DNA of 64,000 nucleotides from Nocardia panacis (GTDB lineage Bacteria > Actinomycetota > Actinomycetes > Mycobacteriales > Mycobacteriaceae), in contig NZ_QZFU01000019.1 in NCBI RefSeq assembly GCF_003598715.1, forward strand, positions 496,001-560,000. Direction: 5' to 3'. Position 1 is the stretch's first letter. Each line of letters opens with the position of its first letter. The notes under the pieces are model-generated. The model did not search any database. It was not told the origin of the DNA and was given only the letters and a program-made list of their open reading frames with translations. Positions 1 through 7,945 of this stretch are shown piece after piece. The position numbers were made by a program, and so were the translations under genes.

Positions 1-346
1 GCTGAGCAGTCCAGGCGTGATGCTCGGCCGCGGTTGGCAATGTGTTCATCGCCGAACCTCACCGTGACGACCACCGCCGGGGCTGAGAAGCCACGGCATG
101 ACGAGACCGGTGAGACCGTCGAATCCCGCGCAGGCGAGCACGATCCACACGCAGCTCAGATCTGTGGACATCCGAGGCTCTCCAGGCCCTGGGCGGATTG
201 ACTCGGTGCCGAGCGGTGGCAAGGGTTACTCGCCTCGGCTCTTGGACCCAGCCGGGCGGGATTTGTTGCGTAGCTGGCGAATTGGGCGGCAACCTGCGGT
301 TTGGCGGGTAGTTTCCCCATGCGAGGAACGTACGCGCTAGCCAACC
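1..346. other. No gene recognised upstream of the XRE regulator
   Basis: Both strands were read and no open frame here has a convincing start, ribosome site or recognisable protein. The frames that are open are arginine-rich and look like chance frames in GC-rich DNA. The stretch probably holds the end of something outside the window plus upstream DNA of the regulator at 394. Confidence 0.5.
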
Positions 347-376
347 CGCAAAGTGCTAAAATATTAGCACTTTGCG
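347..376. promoter_or_regulatory. Perfect 13-bp inverted repeat, probable operator of the XRE regulator
   Basis: The arm CGCAAAGTGCTAA and its exact reverse complement TTAGCACTTTGCG are separated by 4 bp (AATA). The repeat ends 17 bp before the chosen ATG at 394. An AT-rich perfect palindrome just ahead of a helix-turn-helix gene in GC-rich DNA is the usual form of an autoregulatory operator, and it may overlap the promoter. The link to the XRE protein is inference. Confidence 0.7.
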
Positions 377-393
377 CGTGTACCCTGATCGCT

Positions 394-1617
394 ATGACGC
401 CCGACTCGCCCCTCGTGCAGGGCATAGGCAACAACATTGCGGCGTTCCGGAACGCCGCGAACCTCTCCCAACCCGACCTAGCCGCGCGGATCAACAAGAG
501 CGTGCAGTGGCTGCGAGGTGTCGAGCAGGGACGGCTATACGCCGACAGGCTCACCGATCTCATCAATATCGCGAATGTTCTCGACTGCCGTCTGGACGAC
601 TTGCTCGGCCGCCCCATCGACGCGCTCGCGCCTGGAGTGAAGCCGAAAGTCGAAGCGGTCGGTGCGGTGCGCGAGGCAATCAAGCGTACTCCGGTGGTGA
701 CCGCGAGCGGAACCGCGCCCGAACTGGCCGAAGTCGGCTCACGCGTCGCCGAGGCATGGACGGTTTGGCATAGCTCGCCGACGGCCCATCGTGTTCTCGG
801 TGGGATCCTGCCCGCACTGATCACCGATGTCATGGCAGCCTACCGAGGTGCTGATGATCGCCGCCAAGCTGCGCGAACCTTGGCAGGTGCCTGGCAGGTC
901 ACACGACAATGGCTGCACCACATTCCGGAAGGCGAATTGGCATGGGTCGCAGCCGAACGCGCCATGTCGGCCGCCCGCGAGGCAGAAGACCCGCATCTCA
1001 TCGCGCTGGGAGCCTGGGCGCTGTCGGCAAGCTACCGTCGAGCCGGACAACAGGATGAAGCGACACGGTTGTGCCTGTCCGCAGCCGACGAACTCAAGGG
1101 ACGCATCGACGGGGCCAACCCTGACCATGACCTGTTGGCCGACTACGGAATGCTGCATTTGGCCGCTTCGATCAGTGCGGCACAATCCGACGAAGACGGT
1201 CGAGCCTGGGCACTGCATCGTGTGGCCGAGGACACCGCCCGAGCCCTGGGTGCGCGGTATCAAGCTTGGACCGCGTTCGGTCGCGGCAATGTCGACATTC
1301 ACGGTCTCGCTCTCCAGGCGGAACTCGGCCGATCCGACGCGGTCATCGAGTACTCACGGCGGCTGAACATCGACGCCGTGCCCTCGGTGGAACGGCGCAC
1401 ACGCGCGCTGATCGATACCGCCCGTGGGTTTGCCAGCCGCGGTGACGATGAAGCGGCGGCGCTCGTTCTGATCGACGCCGAGAAGATCAGCGCCGATGAG
1501 GTCCACCACTCCGGCCTCGTCCACGAAATGCTTCGCACGATGGTGCATCGAGACAGGGCACGGTCGCGATCACACGTCCGGGGCCTCGCCCAGCGCTGCG
1601 GGATATTCGCCTCGTGA
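394..1617 (+). CDS. XRE-family helix-turn-helix regulator with TPR-like C-terminal region
   Basis: The 407-residue protein begins with a Cro/C1-type helix-turn-helix at about residues 10-72 (core NLSQPDLAARINKSVQWLRG). A roughly 300-residue alpha-helical region follows, with alanine-rich helix pairs resembling TPRs. This layout is common in actinobacterial one-component regulators that sense a ligand or partner through the C-terminus. I chose ATG 394 over an upstream in-frame start at 301, because the earlier start would place the palindrome at 347-376 inside the gene. The stop overlaps the next start by 4 bp (GTGA), so this protein is translated together with the NAD(P)HX-repair enzyme and probably represses its own operon. 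The ligand is unknown. Confidence 0.8.
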   Translation: MTPDSPLVQGIGNNIAAFRNAANLSQPDLAARINKSVQWLRGVEQGRLYADRLTDLINIANVLDCRLDDLLGRPIDALAPGVKPKVEAVGAVREAIKRTPVVTASGTAPELAEVGSRVAEAWTVWHSSPTAHRVLGGILPALITDVMAAYRGADDRRQAARTLAGAWQVTRQWLHHIPEGELAWVAAERAMSAAREAEDPHLIALGAWALSASYRRAGQQDEATRLCLSAADELKGRIDGANPDHDLLADYGMLHLAASISAAQSDEDGRAWALHRVAEDTARALGARYQAWTAFGRGNVDIHGLALQAELGRSDAVIEYSRRLNIDAVPSVERRTRALIDTARGFASRGDDEAAALVLIDAEKISADEVHHSGLVHEMLRTMVHRDRARSRSHVRGLAQRCGIFAS

Positions 1618-3134
1618 CCCGAACACTGCACGCACACTCGAGTGCCGACGTGCTCGCCGCTGTCGCCGAAGAACTCGATCGCGGCGGAAGACGAGATCGA
1701 CTGCTGCGCAAAGCAGCCGGGGGACTGGCTTTCATCCTGGCCGACTACTTGGTGGACCACTGCGGCTCCGCCTACGGTCGACACGTCACCCTGCTGGTCG
1801 GCTCCGGACACAACGGCGCGGACGCCTTGCTCGCGGGGATCCAACTGCGCCGCAGAGGGATCAAGGTCGATGCCGTACTTACCGCCAGCACTGCCTATGA
1901 GCCAGGTGTTTCCCGACTCGAAGCGGCTGGCGGACAGATCATCTCGGCAGATACGGCCGAAGCCCTCGAATCATTGTCGCGTGCGGATCTCGTGGTCGAC
2001 GGAATCGTCGGCGAGAACGGTCGAGGCGGCCTACGCGGTCGTACGGCGGAGCTGGTTTCGGCGATACCTCCCGAGGTTCCGGTCGTCGCGGTCGACCTGC
2101 CCAGCGGTGTCGAACCCGACAGCGGCGAGATTCGCGGGATCCACGTTCGCGCGTCCCTGACAGTGACTTTCGCCGCGCCGAAGCCCTGTCTGCTCCTGCC
2201 GCCCGGTTGTCACGCCGCCGGGGACCTGAGGTTGGTCGACGAAGGACTGCCGACAGTTTCAGGGACACCGAGAGTTCGGCGGCTCGGTGACCGGGATGTC
2301 GCCGCGCTCTGGCCGATTCCCGAGCGGACCGCCCACAAGTATCTTCGCGGAGTGCTCGGTGTGGTGGCCGGGGCCGATCGATACCCCGGTGCCGCCGTCC
2401 TGGCGATGCTGGGCGCGGTCAAATCCGGTGCCGCGGGCATCACGCGATACATCGGACCCGAAGCCGTTACCGCGCAGGTGCTTTCCGCCGTGCCCGAAGC
2501 GGTGCCGGGAATCGGGCAGGTGCAGGCCTGGCTCCTGGGGTCCGGCGTCGACAACGACGAGGACCAGGACAAGGCGATCGATACCGCTCTCCGGTCGGGA
2601 TTGCCTTGTGCGGTCGACGCCGGCGCGTTGAAGGCTTGTGTACGAAGGCGCCTCGATGGAGAACGAGCCGCGGACGCAGGGAAGATCCTGTTGACCCCAC
2701 ACGCTGGGGAACTCGCACGGATATTGGGCTGGATGGGTCAACGGGTCGACAGGTCCGATATCGAATCACGCCCGATGTACTACGGAAGGATCGTCGCGCG
2801 AGAACTCGATGCGACGGTACTCGTCAAAGGACCGACCACCATCATCGTCGGCCCCGAGGGAGTGATCGCCAGCCAAGCCGAAGCACCTCCCTGGCTGGCC
2901 ACAGCCGGTGCGGGAGACGTTCTCGCCGGAATCGCCGGGGCATTGATGGCATCCGGGCTCGAAGCCCTGGACGCGGGCGAGGTCGCGGCATTCGTCCATG
3001 GCCGAGCAGCGATGCGCGCCCACATCGACAACGACAACGGTCCGATCACCGCCAGCGAAGTAGCAGCCGCAGTTCCGGCCACCATCGGAAAGGTATTGGG
3101 GGCTGCCCGCTTTCGGCGATCCGTCAGCACATGA
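1614..3134 (+). CDS. nnr: Bifunctional NAD(P)H-hydrate epimerase / ADP-dependent dehydratase
   Basis: The 506-residue protein fuses a YjeF_N epimerase domain (about 1-215) to a ribokinase-like YjeF_C dehydratase domain (about 230-500). The family repairs damaged hydrated NADH and NADPH: the N-domain interconverts the R and S forms and the C-domain dehydrates S-NAD(P)HX. The N-domain nucleotide loop reads GSGHNGADALLAG (63-75), altered from the usual GNNGGDG. The C-domain has VLVKGPTTIIVGPEG and the phosphate loop TAGAGDVLAGIAG near 430. The GTG start overlaps the regulator stop, and the stop overlaps the next ATG (ATGA). Being tied to a dedicated regulator and a Toprim-like gene, it is probably an accessory paralogue rather than the housekeeping copy. 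The altered epimerase loop could weaken that half. Confidence 0.85.
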   Translation: MTRTLHAHSSADVLAAVAEELDRGGRRDRLLRKAAGGLAFILADYLVDHCGSAYGRHVTLLVGSGHNGADALLAGIQLRRRGIKVDAVLTASTAYEPGVSRLEAAGGQIISADTAEALESLSRADLVVDGIVGENGRGGLRGRTAELVSAIPPEVPVVAVDLPSGVEPDSGEIRGIHVRASLTVTFAAPKPCLLLPPGCHAAGDLRLVDEGLPTVSGTPRVRRLGDRDVAALWPIPERTAHKYLRGVLGVVAGADRYPGAAVLAMLGAVKSGAAGITRYIGPEAVTAQVLSAVPEAVPGIGQVQAWLLGSGVDNDEDQDKAIDTALRSGLPCAVDAGALKACVRRRLDGERAADAGKILLTPHAGELARILGWMGQRVDRSDIESRPMYYGRIVARELDATVLVKGPTTIIVGPEGVIASQAEAPPWLATAGAGDVLAGIAGALMASGLEALDAGEVAAFVHGRAAMRAHIDNDNGPITASEVAAAVPATIGKVLGAARFRRSVST

Positions 3135-3694
3135 ACCGTGCTCAGGCACTCGCACAGAGTGTGCTCTCGTCAGCCGCCATCCGGGACAGAAGGATCCGGG
3201 TGCGCGATCGGTCTCCTCGGGATCTGTTCCGGAGCCAGCGCGGGAACCTGACGGGCAGGGACGAGATATTTCACCGGGATAGGTTTCAATTCGAGTTCGT
3301 CACGTGCGGCGTCGATGAATCTCTCGGATATCCCAGCAATGGATTGATCGCGTTGCTGGCCAGGCTCGATGGTGTCCCGCTCACCGCCTGGTGCGACCTC
3401 GATGCCGATGGCATCGGCATCATCGCGAACTTGGTCGAACGCGTTGGCCGTTACGTTCATCCCGTCGGCATGAACGTCGAATTCTGGGCCGCTGGCCCGT
3501 ATCGTGAGCAAACTACCGAAGCGATGGCCCTCGGCCGTGCGTTGGCGGCGAAAATGGCCGATCGTGGTCCGGTCGAGTTGCAATCGCTGGCCGCGCTGAT
3601 TGCCGTGACCGGAGAGGGACGCGAGCAGGAGACCCTCCACCATGAGGTCCTACCGGGGCTCGACGGCTGCCTCCGCGCACTGGAAAACGGCTAG
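3131..3694 (+). CDS. Small Toprim-like protein resembling the JetD/DUF2220 C-terminal domain
   Basis: The 187-residue protein starts at an ATG overlapping the preceding stop (ATGA), which makes it the third gene of a coupled operon. A conserved-looking stretch has a glutamate region (VDESLGYPSNGLIALL, E63) followed by TAWCDLDADGIGII (D89, D91). This E...DxD pattern is the acidic signature of Toprim nuclease domains such as the C-terminal part of the Wadjet subunit JetD. Full JetD proteins are about twice this size; here the N-terminal 50 residues are short and basic and no partner jetABC genes lie nearby. The fold is inferred from a short motif only. It could also be a decayed fragment, though the intact frame and coupling argue against that. 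Confidence 0.55.
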   Translation: MNRAQALAQSVLSSAAIRDRRIRVRDRSPRDLFRSQRGNLTGRDEIFHRDRFQFEFVTCGVDESLGYPSNGLIALLARLDGVPLTAWCDLDADGIGIIANLVERVGRYVHPVGMNVEFWAAGPYREQTTEAMALGRALAAKMADRGPVELQSLAALIAVTGEGREQETLHHEVLPGLDGCLRALENG

Positions 3695-3990
3695 GACGGC
3701 ATCGTGAGCCGACAATCAGGTTTAGCTGGCATAGGCATCGGAAGATCATCTAGGCGATCGAGTCGGCGGCGCTGCAGGTCACGGTCACCTACCTAGATGT
3801 CTGTCCGCCAAAGGTTTGCTGATCACAGCGCGGCACAACTGAGAAGCCCTCGGTCCCGGTAGTGACCTCGGCTGCCGTAGTTTAGATGAATCTGAATTGC
3901 GTTGTTCGGCAACATAATTAGCTCGCGTTGGTAGTCTGTGTACGTATTTTTGTGGTACCTTGCCAACAGCGTCTGTGGGAGGGAGCGTGT
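3695..3990. other. Intergenic region and likely promoter of the NLR pair
   Basis: No gene is seen. The last 100 bp (about 3880-3970) are clearly more AT-rich than their surroundings and end in a good ribosome site (GGGAGGGAG, about 3977-3985) before the GTG at 3991. This is where the promoter of the effector/NLR pair should be. Confidence 0.5.
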
Positions 3991-4398
3991 GTGGATCCGT
4001 TGAGCATCATCGTCACGGCGTTGATTGCTGGCGCTGCGGCTGGTGGTCGAGACGCCGCATCGGCGGCTGTTCGTGATGCGTATTCGACGTTGCGTGATCG
4101 TCTTGGTGCTGATCGTGCCAGTAACTACGATGCTGTGGCAGTCATCGAGACGAACGAGGCGGTACCGGGCAGCAACGTCGGTGAACTAGAGGCCGCCGTA
4201 GAACATCATCGTGGGGTCGATGAGGGGGAGTTACGTGCCGCTGCGAAAACGTTGTTATCTTTGTTGCCATCGGACCAAGTCGATCACGCTCGCAGCAGCA
4301 TCGATCTACATCATGCTCGGCGCGTACAGGTCGCGTTCGATGGGGCTCAGCAGGTCAATATAAACGGAAACAACACCGGAACCATCAACCTTGCTTGA
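3991..4398 (+). CDS. Small effector with C-terminal amyloid-like signalling motif, partner of the adjacent NLR
   Basis: The 135-residue protein starts at GTG 3991, behind GGGAGGGAG. The N-terminus is a glycine/alanine-rich hydrophobic helix (VDPLSIIVTALIAGAAAGG) leading into a helical domain of about 90 residues. The extreme C-terminus is GAQQVNINGNNTGTINLA. Nearly the same motif opens the next protein. In published bacterial amyloid signalling (BASS) pairs, a small membrane-attacking (Bell-type) or enzymatic protein ends in such a motif, which an NLR templates into a fibril, much like RHIM or HET-s signalling. The N-terminal domain is consistent with a membrane-acting effector, but no enzyme motif is visible, so its toxic role is inference. 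Confidence 0.7.
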   Translation: MDPLSIIVTALIAGAAAGGRDAASAAVRDAYSTLRDRLGADRASNYDAVAVIETNEAVPGSNVGELEAAVEHHRGVDEGELRAAAKTLLSLLPSDQVDHARSSIDLHHARRVQVAFDGAQQVNINGNNTGTINLA

Positions 4399-4409
4399 CC
4401 GGTGGTTTG

Positions 4410-6872
4410 ATGCCTGACTACTACGCCCATGACGGTGCCCAGCAGATAAACGTTGCTGGCGACAACACTGGCATTGTCAATGTGGTGCCTGTGTACCAAG
4501 TTTCCCCGCCGCGGCCGGTGGTGACTCACACGCTGCGTCGTGACGTGCGTACATTCCTTGGCCGCAACCAGGAATTGGAGCGGATAGTAGCGGCGGCCCA
4601 ACCGGGGCAGGCAGTTTCGCTCCACACGATCGACGGTATGCCTGGAGTCGGCAAAACCGCTCTCGCGGTCCGTGCCGCCCACGCATTGAAGGACCGGTTC
4701 CCCGACGGGCAGTACTTCGTGCAACTACACGCCCACACCCCCGGCCAGGCCCCTGCGGATCCATTGCAGGTGCTGGCAGGGTTGCTGACCGGGCTCGGTG
4801 TCGATCCCCGCCACTTGCCTGATTCGCTGGCCGAGCGTCAGGACATGTGGCGCGATCGGATCGCTGACAAGCGAGTATTGCTGGTATTGGACGATGCCCG
4901 CGACCATGTCCAAATCGAACCGCTCCTTCCCGGTGGAGGCGGTTGCGTGACACTGGTGACCAGTCACCGTCGCTTGGTCGCATTGGACGACGCGCAACCG
5001 CTGACGCTGGAGGTTCTGGCCCCCAGTCCCGCCGCCGAACTGTTCGCCACCTTGGCTTACCGCACGCCCGCTAGTGATACTGACCGAGCTGCGGTCGCGC
5101 AGATTGTGCGGTTGTGCGGGTTCTTGCCGTTGGCGATCGTCCTGCTGGCCGGGCGCCTCGCGCATCATCCCACTTGGAGCTTGACTGGTTCGGTAGCCGA
5201 GTTCGCGGCCGCAGCTGACTGGCTGGCCGAGCTAGATGCCGGTGATCGTGCGGTGCAGGCTGCTTTCACTTTGTCCTATCAGGACCTGACTGCGCGCCAG
5301 CAACTCGTGTTCCGTCGACTAGGCCTTCACCCAGGTCTCGACACCGATACGTATGCCACCGCCGCGCTGGTCGGCTGGCCGATAGATGCGGTGCGGCGGG
5401 AGTTGGAGGTGCTCTACACTGCTCATCTGGTCGACGAGACAGACTCAGGTCGTTTCCGACTGCACGACCTACTACGCACTTACGCTCGCGCGCTCACCGC
5501 CAAAGACCCTGACCACGAGAACGAGCAGGCGCACGACCGGTTGCTTGACTACTACCAAAACATCGCCACCGCAGCAGATCGATGGCTGGCAACTCGAACC
5601 AACCCTACGTACTCTGACGCCGCTGCTCCGATGCCGGGCATGTCAGTCCAGAACCTCGATGACTACATGCGGGCGTTGGAGTGGATGCGCCGGGAGAGAG
5701 AGAACCTGCTGGCCTGCCTTGAATACACGGCAGCGCACCGGCTGCCACGGATGGTTACGCTGACCGGGTTGCTGACCGGGTTGCTGGAGCGGGATGGGCC
5801 GTGGCCACAGGCGCGCAAGTTGTACTGCCGCGCGGCCGAGGCTGCCGAACTCCTCGGAGACCGCCTTGGCTATGCCAACACCCTCAGCAATCTTGGCCTT
5901 GTATGCCGGCACACTGCGGAGTTCAGTGAGGCCGCCGACCTACATGAGCGGGCGCTGACCATCTACCGCGAGATCGGCAACCGTCTCGGGGAGGCCAATG
6001 CCCTCAACAACCTCGGTGTCGTACGCCAGCACACAGGTGACGGCAGCGAGGCCGCTGACCTGCATCAGCGGGGTTTGGCGATCCACCGCGAGATCGGCAA
6101 CCGCCGCGGGGAAGCGAGCGCCCTCAACAATCTCGGCCTCGCCCGCCAGGAATTTGGCGAGTTCGGTGAGGCCGCTGACCTTCATCGGCAGGGTTTGGTG
6201 ATCCACCGCGAGATCGGCAACCGCCGCGGGGAAGCGAGCGCCCTCTATAACCTCGGGCTTGCACGTCGGCACATCGGGGACTTCAGTGAGGCTGCTGGCC
6301 TGATTCAGCAAGCGCTTGCGATCGACCGCGAGATCGGTAATCGTCGCGGAGAAGCTCATGACCTCGACAACCTCGGTGTTGTACTACGGCATGTGGGCGA
6401 GTTCGGCAAGGCCGCTGACCTTCATCGGCAGGGTTTGGCGATCCACCGCGAGATCGGTAGTCGCCGGGGGGAAGCGAGCTCCCTCGGCAATCTTGGTGTT
6501 GTATTGCGTCACCTCGGGGAGTTCGGTGAGGCAGGCGACCTGATTCAGCAGGCGTTGGTGATGTACCGGCAGATCGGTAACCGTCGTGGGGAAGTTGAAC
6601 AGCTCAACGAAATCGGAAAGTTGTCGTTGGCGATCGGTGCGCCCCATGACGCGTTGAGAACCTTCACAAGCGCACTCGAGCTTGCCAACGACATCGACAG
6701 TCAACACGAACAGGCGCATGCTCTGGAAGGTGCCGCCCACTGCCACATCGCGCTTGGCGATAGCGACGCTGCCCTTGCCCACCTGCGGGCCGCCCTCGGG
6801 ATCTATCGTCGCATCGGGGTGGTCGAAACGGATTCTGCCGCAGCCTACCTCGCCATGCTCGAATCCAGCTGA
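4410..6872 (+). CDS. NLR-like NB-ARC/TPR protein with N-terminal amyloid-like motif
   Basis: The 820-residue protein begins with the motif GAQQINVAGDNTGIVNV (9-25), matching the end of the upstream effector. It continues as an NB-ARC STAND ATPase: P-loop GMPGVGKT (76-83), Walker B LLVLDDA, a GLPL-like GFLPLAIVLLAGRL, and an MHD-like RFRLHDLLRTYARAL. A series of 40-residue TPRs then runs from about residue 475 to the end. STAND proteins of this build oligomerise on ligand binding. Here the exposed N-terminal motif would seed polymerisation of the effector C-terminus. I chose ATG 4410, with GGTGG just upstream, over TTG 4395; either way the two genes are co-transcribed within about 11 bp. The TPRs presumably sense a phage or cell cue, which cannot be named. 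Confidence 0.85.
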   Translation: MPDYYAHDGAQQINVAGDNTGIVNVVPVYQVSPPRPVVTHTLRRDVRTFLGRNQELERIVAAAQPGQAVSLHTIDGMPGVGKTALAVRAAHALKDRFPDGQYFVQLHAHTPGQAPADPLQVLAGLLTGLGVDPRHLPDSLAERQDMWRDRIADKRVLLVLDDARDHVQIEPLLPGGGGCVTLVTSHRRLVALDDAQPLTLEVLAPSPAAELFATLAYRTPASDTDRAAVAQIVRLCGFLPLAIVLLAGRLAHHPTWSLTGSVAEFAAAADWLAELDAGDRAVQAAFTLSYQDLTARQQLVFRRLGLHPGLDTDTYATAALVGWPIDAVRRELEVLYTAHLVDETDSGRFRLHDLLRTYARALTAKDPDHENEQAHDRLLDYYQNIATAADRWLATRTNPTYSDAAAPMPGMSVQNLDDYMRALEWMRRERENLLACLEYTAAHRLPRMVTLTGLLTGLLERDGPWPQARKLYCRAAEAAELLGDRLGYANTLSNLGLVCRHTAEFSEAADLHERALTIYREIGNRLGEANALNNLGVVRQHTGDGSEAADLHQRGLAIHREIGNRRGEASALNNLGLARQEFGEFGEAADLHRQGLVIHREIGNRRGEASALYNLGLARRHIGDFSEAAGLIQQALAIDREIGNRRGEAHDLDNLGVVLRHVGEFGKAADLHRQGLAIHREIGSRRGEASSLGNLGVVLRHLGEFGEAGDLIQQALVMYRQIGNRRGEVEQLNEIGKLSLAIGAPHDALRTFTSALELANDIDSQHEQAHALEGAAHCHIALGDSDAALAHLRAALGIYRRIGVVETDSAAAYLAMLESS
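5841..6600 (+). repeat. Tandem 120-bp DNA repeats encoding 40-residue TPRs
   Basis: Six copies of a block containing CGCGAGATCGG(C/T)AACCG recur at exactly 120-bp spacing (around 5968, 6088, 6208, 6328, 6448 and, more divergent, 6568). They are flanked by more diverged TPR units. The nucleotide identity between units is high, which suggests recent duplication or gene conversion inside the sensor region of the NLR. Confidence 0.9.
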
Positions 6873-7945
6873 CGCGCGCGTCACGGCCGAAGCCGAAGGC
6901 ACAATTCCCGTATCCGATGCCCCACAACCACAGGCGGTCTGATCGGATCGCTGTGCCGGACCTTGTCATCTGGTCATCGCATGATCCTTGACGGCACGAT
7001 TCGTCGTCGTCGCAATAGTATCCGGACGTCGCCCGGATTGCCCGAAGGACTCAGGGACCTCGAACTTCTTGTGGCACCCCATATTTCTTGCACAATTCGA
7101 ATCAGGTCGCGGATTGTGGATCTGGACAGCAACGGTGGGGAGGCAGAGATCCTCGACCGGTGCGCCATCATGAATCGCCCCGTGTTTCGTGCTCACCCCG
7201 CAGCGTGGTTGTCGGTGCCGCCACCCCCCATTTCTGCGGGTCTGCTCGCCGGACTAGGCGTGCATATCTCCACGCGGGGATTCCGAATCTTCTCGCTGCC
7301 GCCTGGTGTGCTAGTCCTGCGCTCCCGCACCGGCAACGGGCGGAAATGAGCCGTCCTTCAACTGGTTTCGCAGATCATCCCAGGGGATGCAGGTTCGCCG
7401 GTGGGTTGCCTCGATGTCGAAAGCAGCGACGCTGTCGACCCGGGGTGTTCGCTGCTGTATTGCCTCGCTCGGCGGTGGAGGAGTCCGACTCGGGCTCTCG
7501 CGGCCATGCCACGGTTACCCCGCAGCACTTGTTGTAGTGGCCGTTCCTTGGGCATCATCGCCGACCGGCTGCCGGGAACCCACCGCTCGGATCGTGATGT
7601 CCGGCCCGTCGACCAGCACTGCCCGGTTCGTATGCTTGTACATCAGGCCCACTCGATTGGACACAGGTCAGGGCCGATATCAATTCGGTTCGGGCCTTTT
7701 CCGTTTCCGGCCATCTTGCCGGCGGGCTGGAAAGCATCAATTCTCGAATCGCCTCACACGGCGTCCTGCGCCTTGCCGAACATGGCCGACGCGGCGGTCC
7801 GAAGAGCCCGGCCGCATGGCCGGTTCCTCGTTCTATGCCGGGCGGTGCCCAAGCCTCTGAGGCTGTGGCTTCTGAGGCTTTTCAAGGCGGATCCTGCAGG
7901 TATGCTGTCAGAAGGGCACTTCAACTCGCCTTCTGGAGGTGGTAG
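6873..7945. other. About 1.1 kb without a recognisable gene
   Basis: Open frames exist on both strands but none has a good ribosome site, normal actinobacterial composition or a recognisable domain. The region lies between two defence-like units and may hold eroded genes. The only structured element I see is the inverted repeat at 7851-7880. A good ribosome site (CTGGAGGTGG) ends the stretch just before 7946. Confidence 0.5.
7851..7880. repeat. Inverted repeat AAGCCTC/GAGGCTT upstream of rloA-like gene
   Basis: The 7-bp arms at 7851-7857 and 7874-7880 are followed by a short T run. It could be a weak rightward terminator or an operator for the ATPase gene that starts 65 bp downstream; the sequence does not decide. 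Confidence 0.35.

Noticed and set aside
347..376. HrcA/CIRCE element
   Set aside because: The arms contain TTAGCAC and GTGCTAA, but in reversed order with a 4-bp spacer; true CIRCE is TTAGCACTC-N9-GAGTGCTAA and no chaperone gene follows.
3131..3694. Complete Wadjet (JetABCD) system
   Set aside because: Only a JetD-like C-terminal domain is seen; no SMC-like JetC, JetA or JetB gene nearby.
5841..6600. CRISPR array
   Set aside because: Regular 120-bp repeats, but they are in frame and encode TPRs; no spacer structure or cas genes.
6963..7349. 128-codon rightward frame after the NLR gene
   Set aside because: No ribosome site, no motif, composition unlike neighbouring genes.
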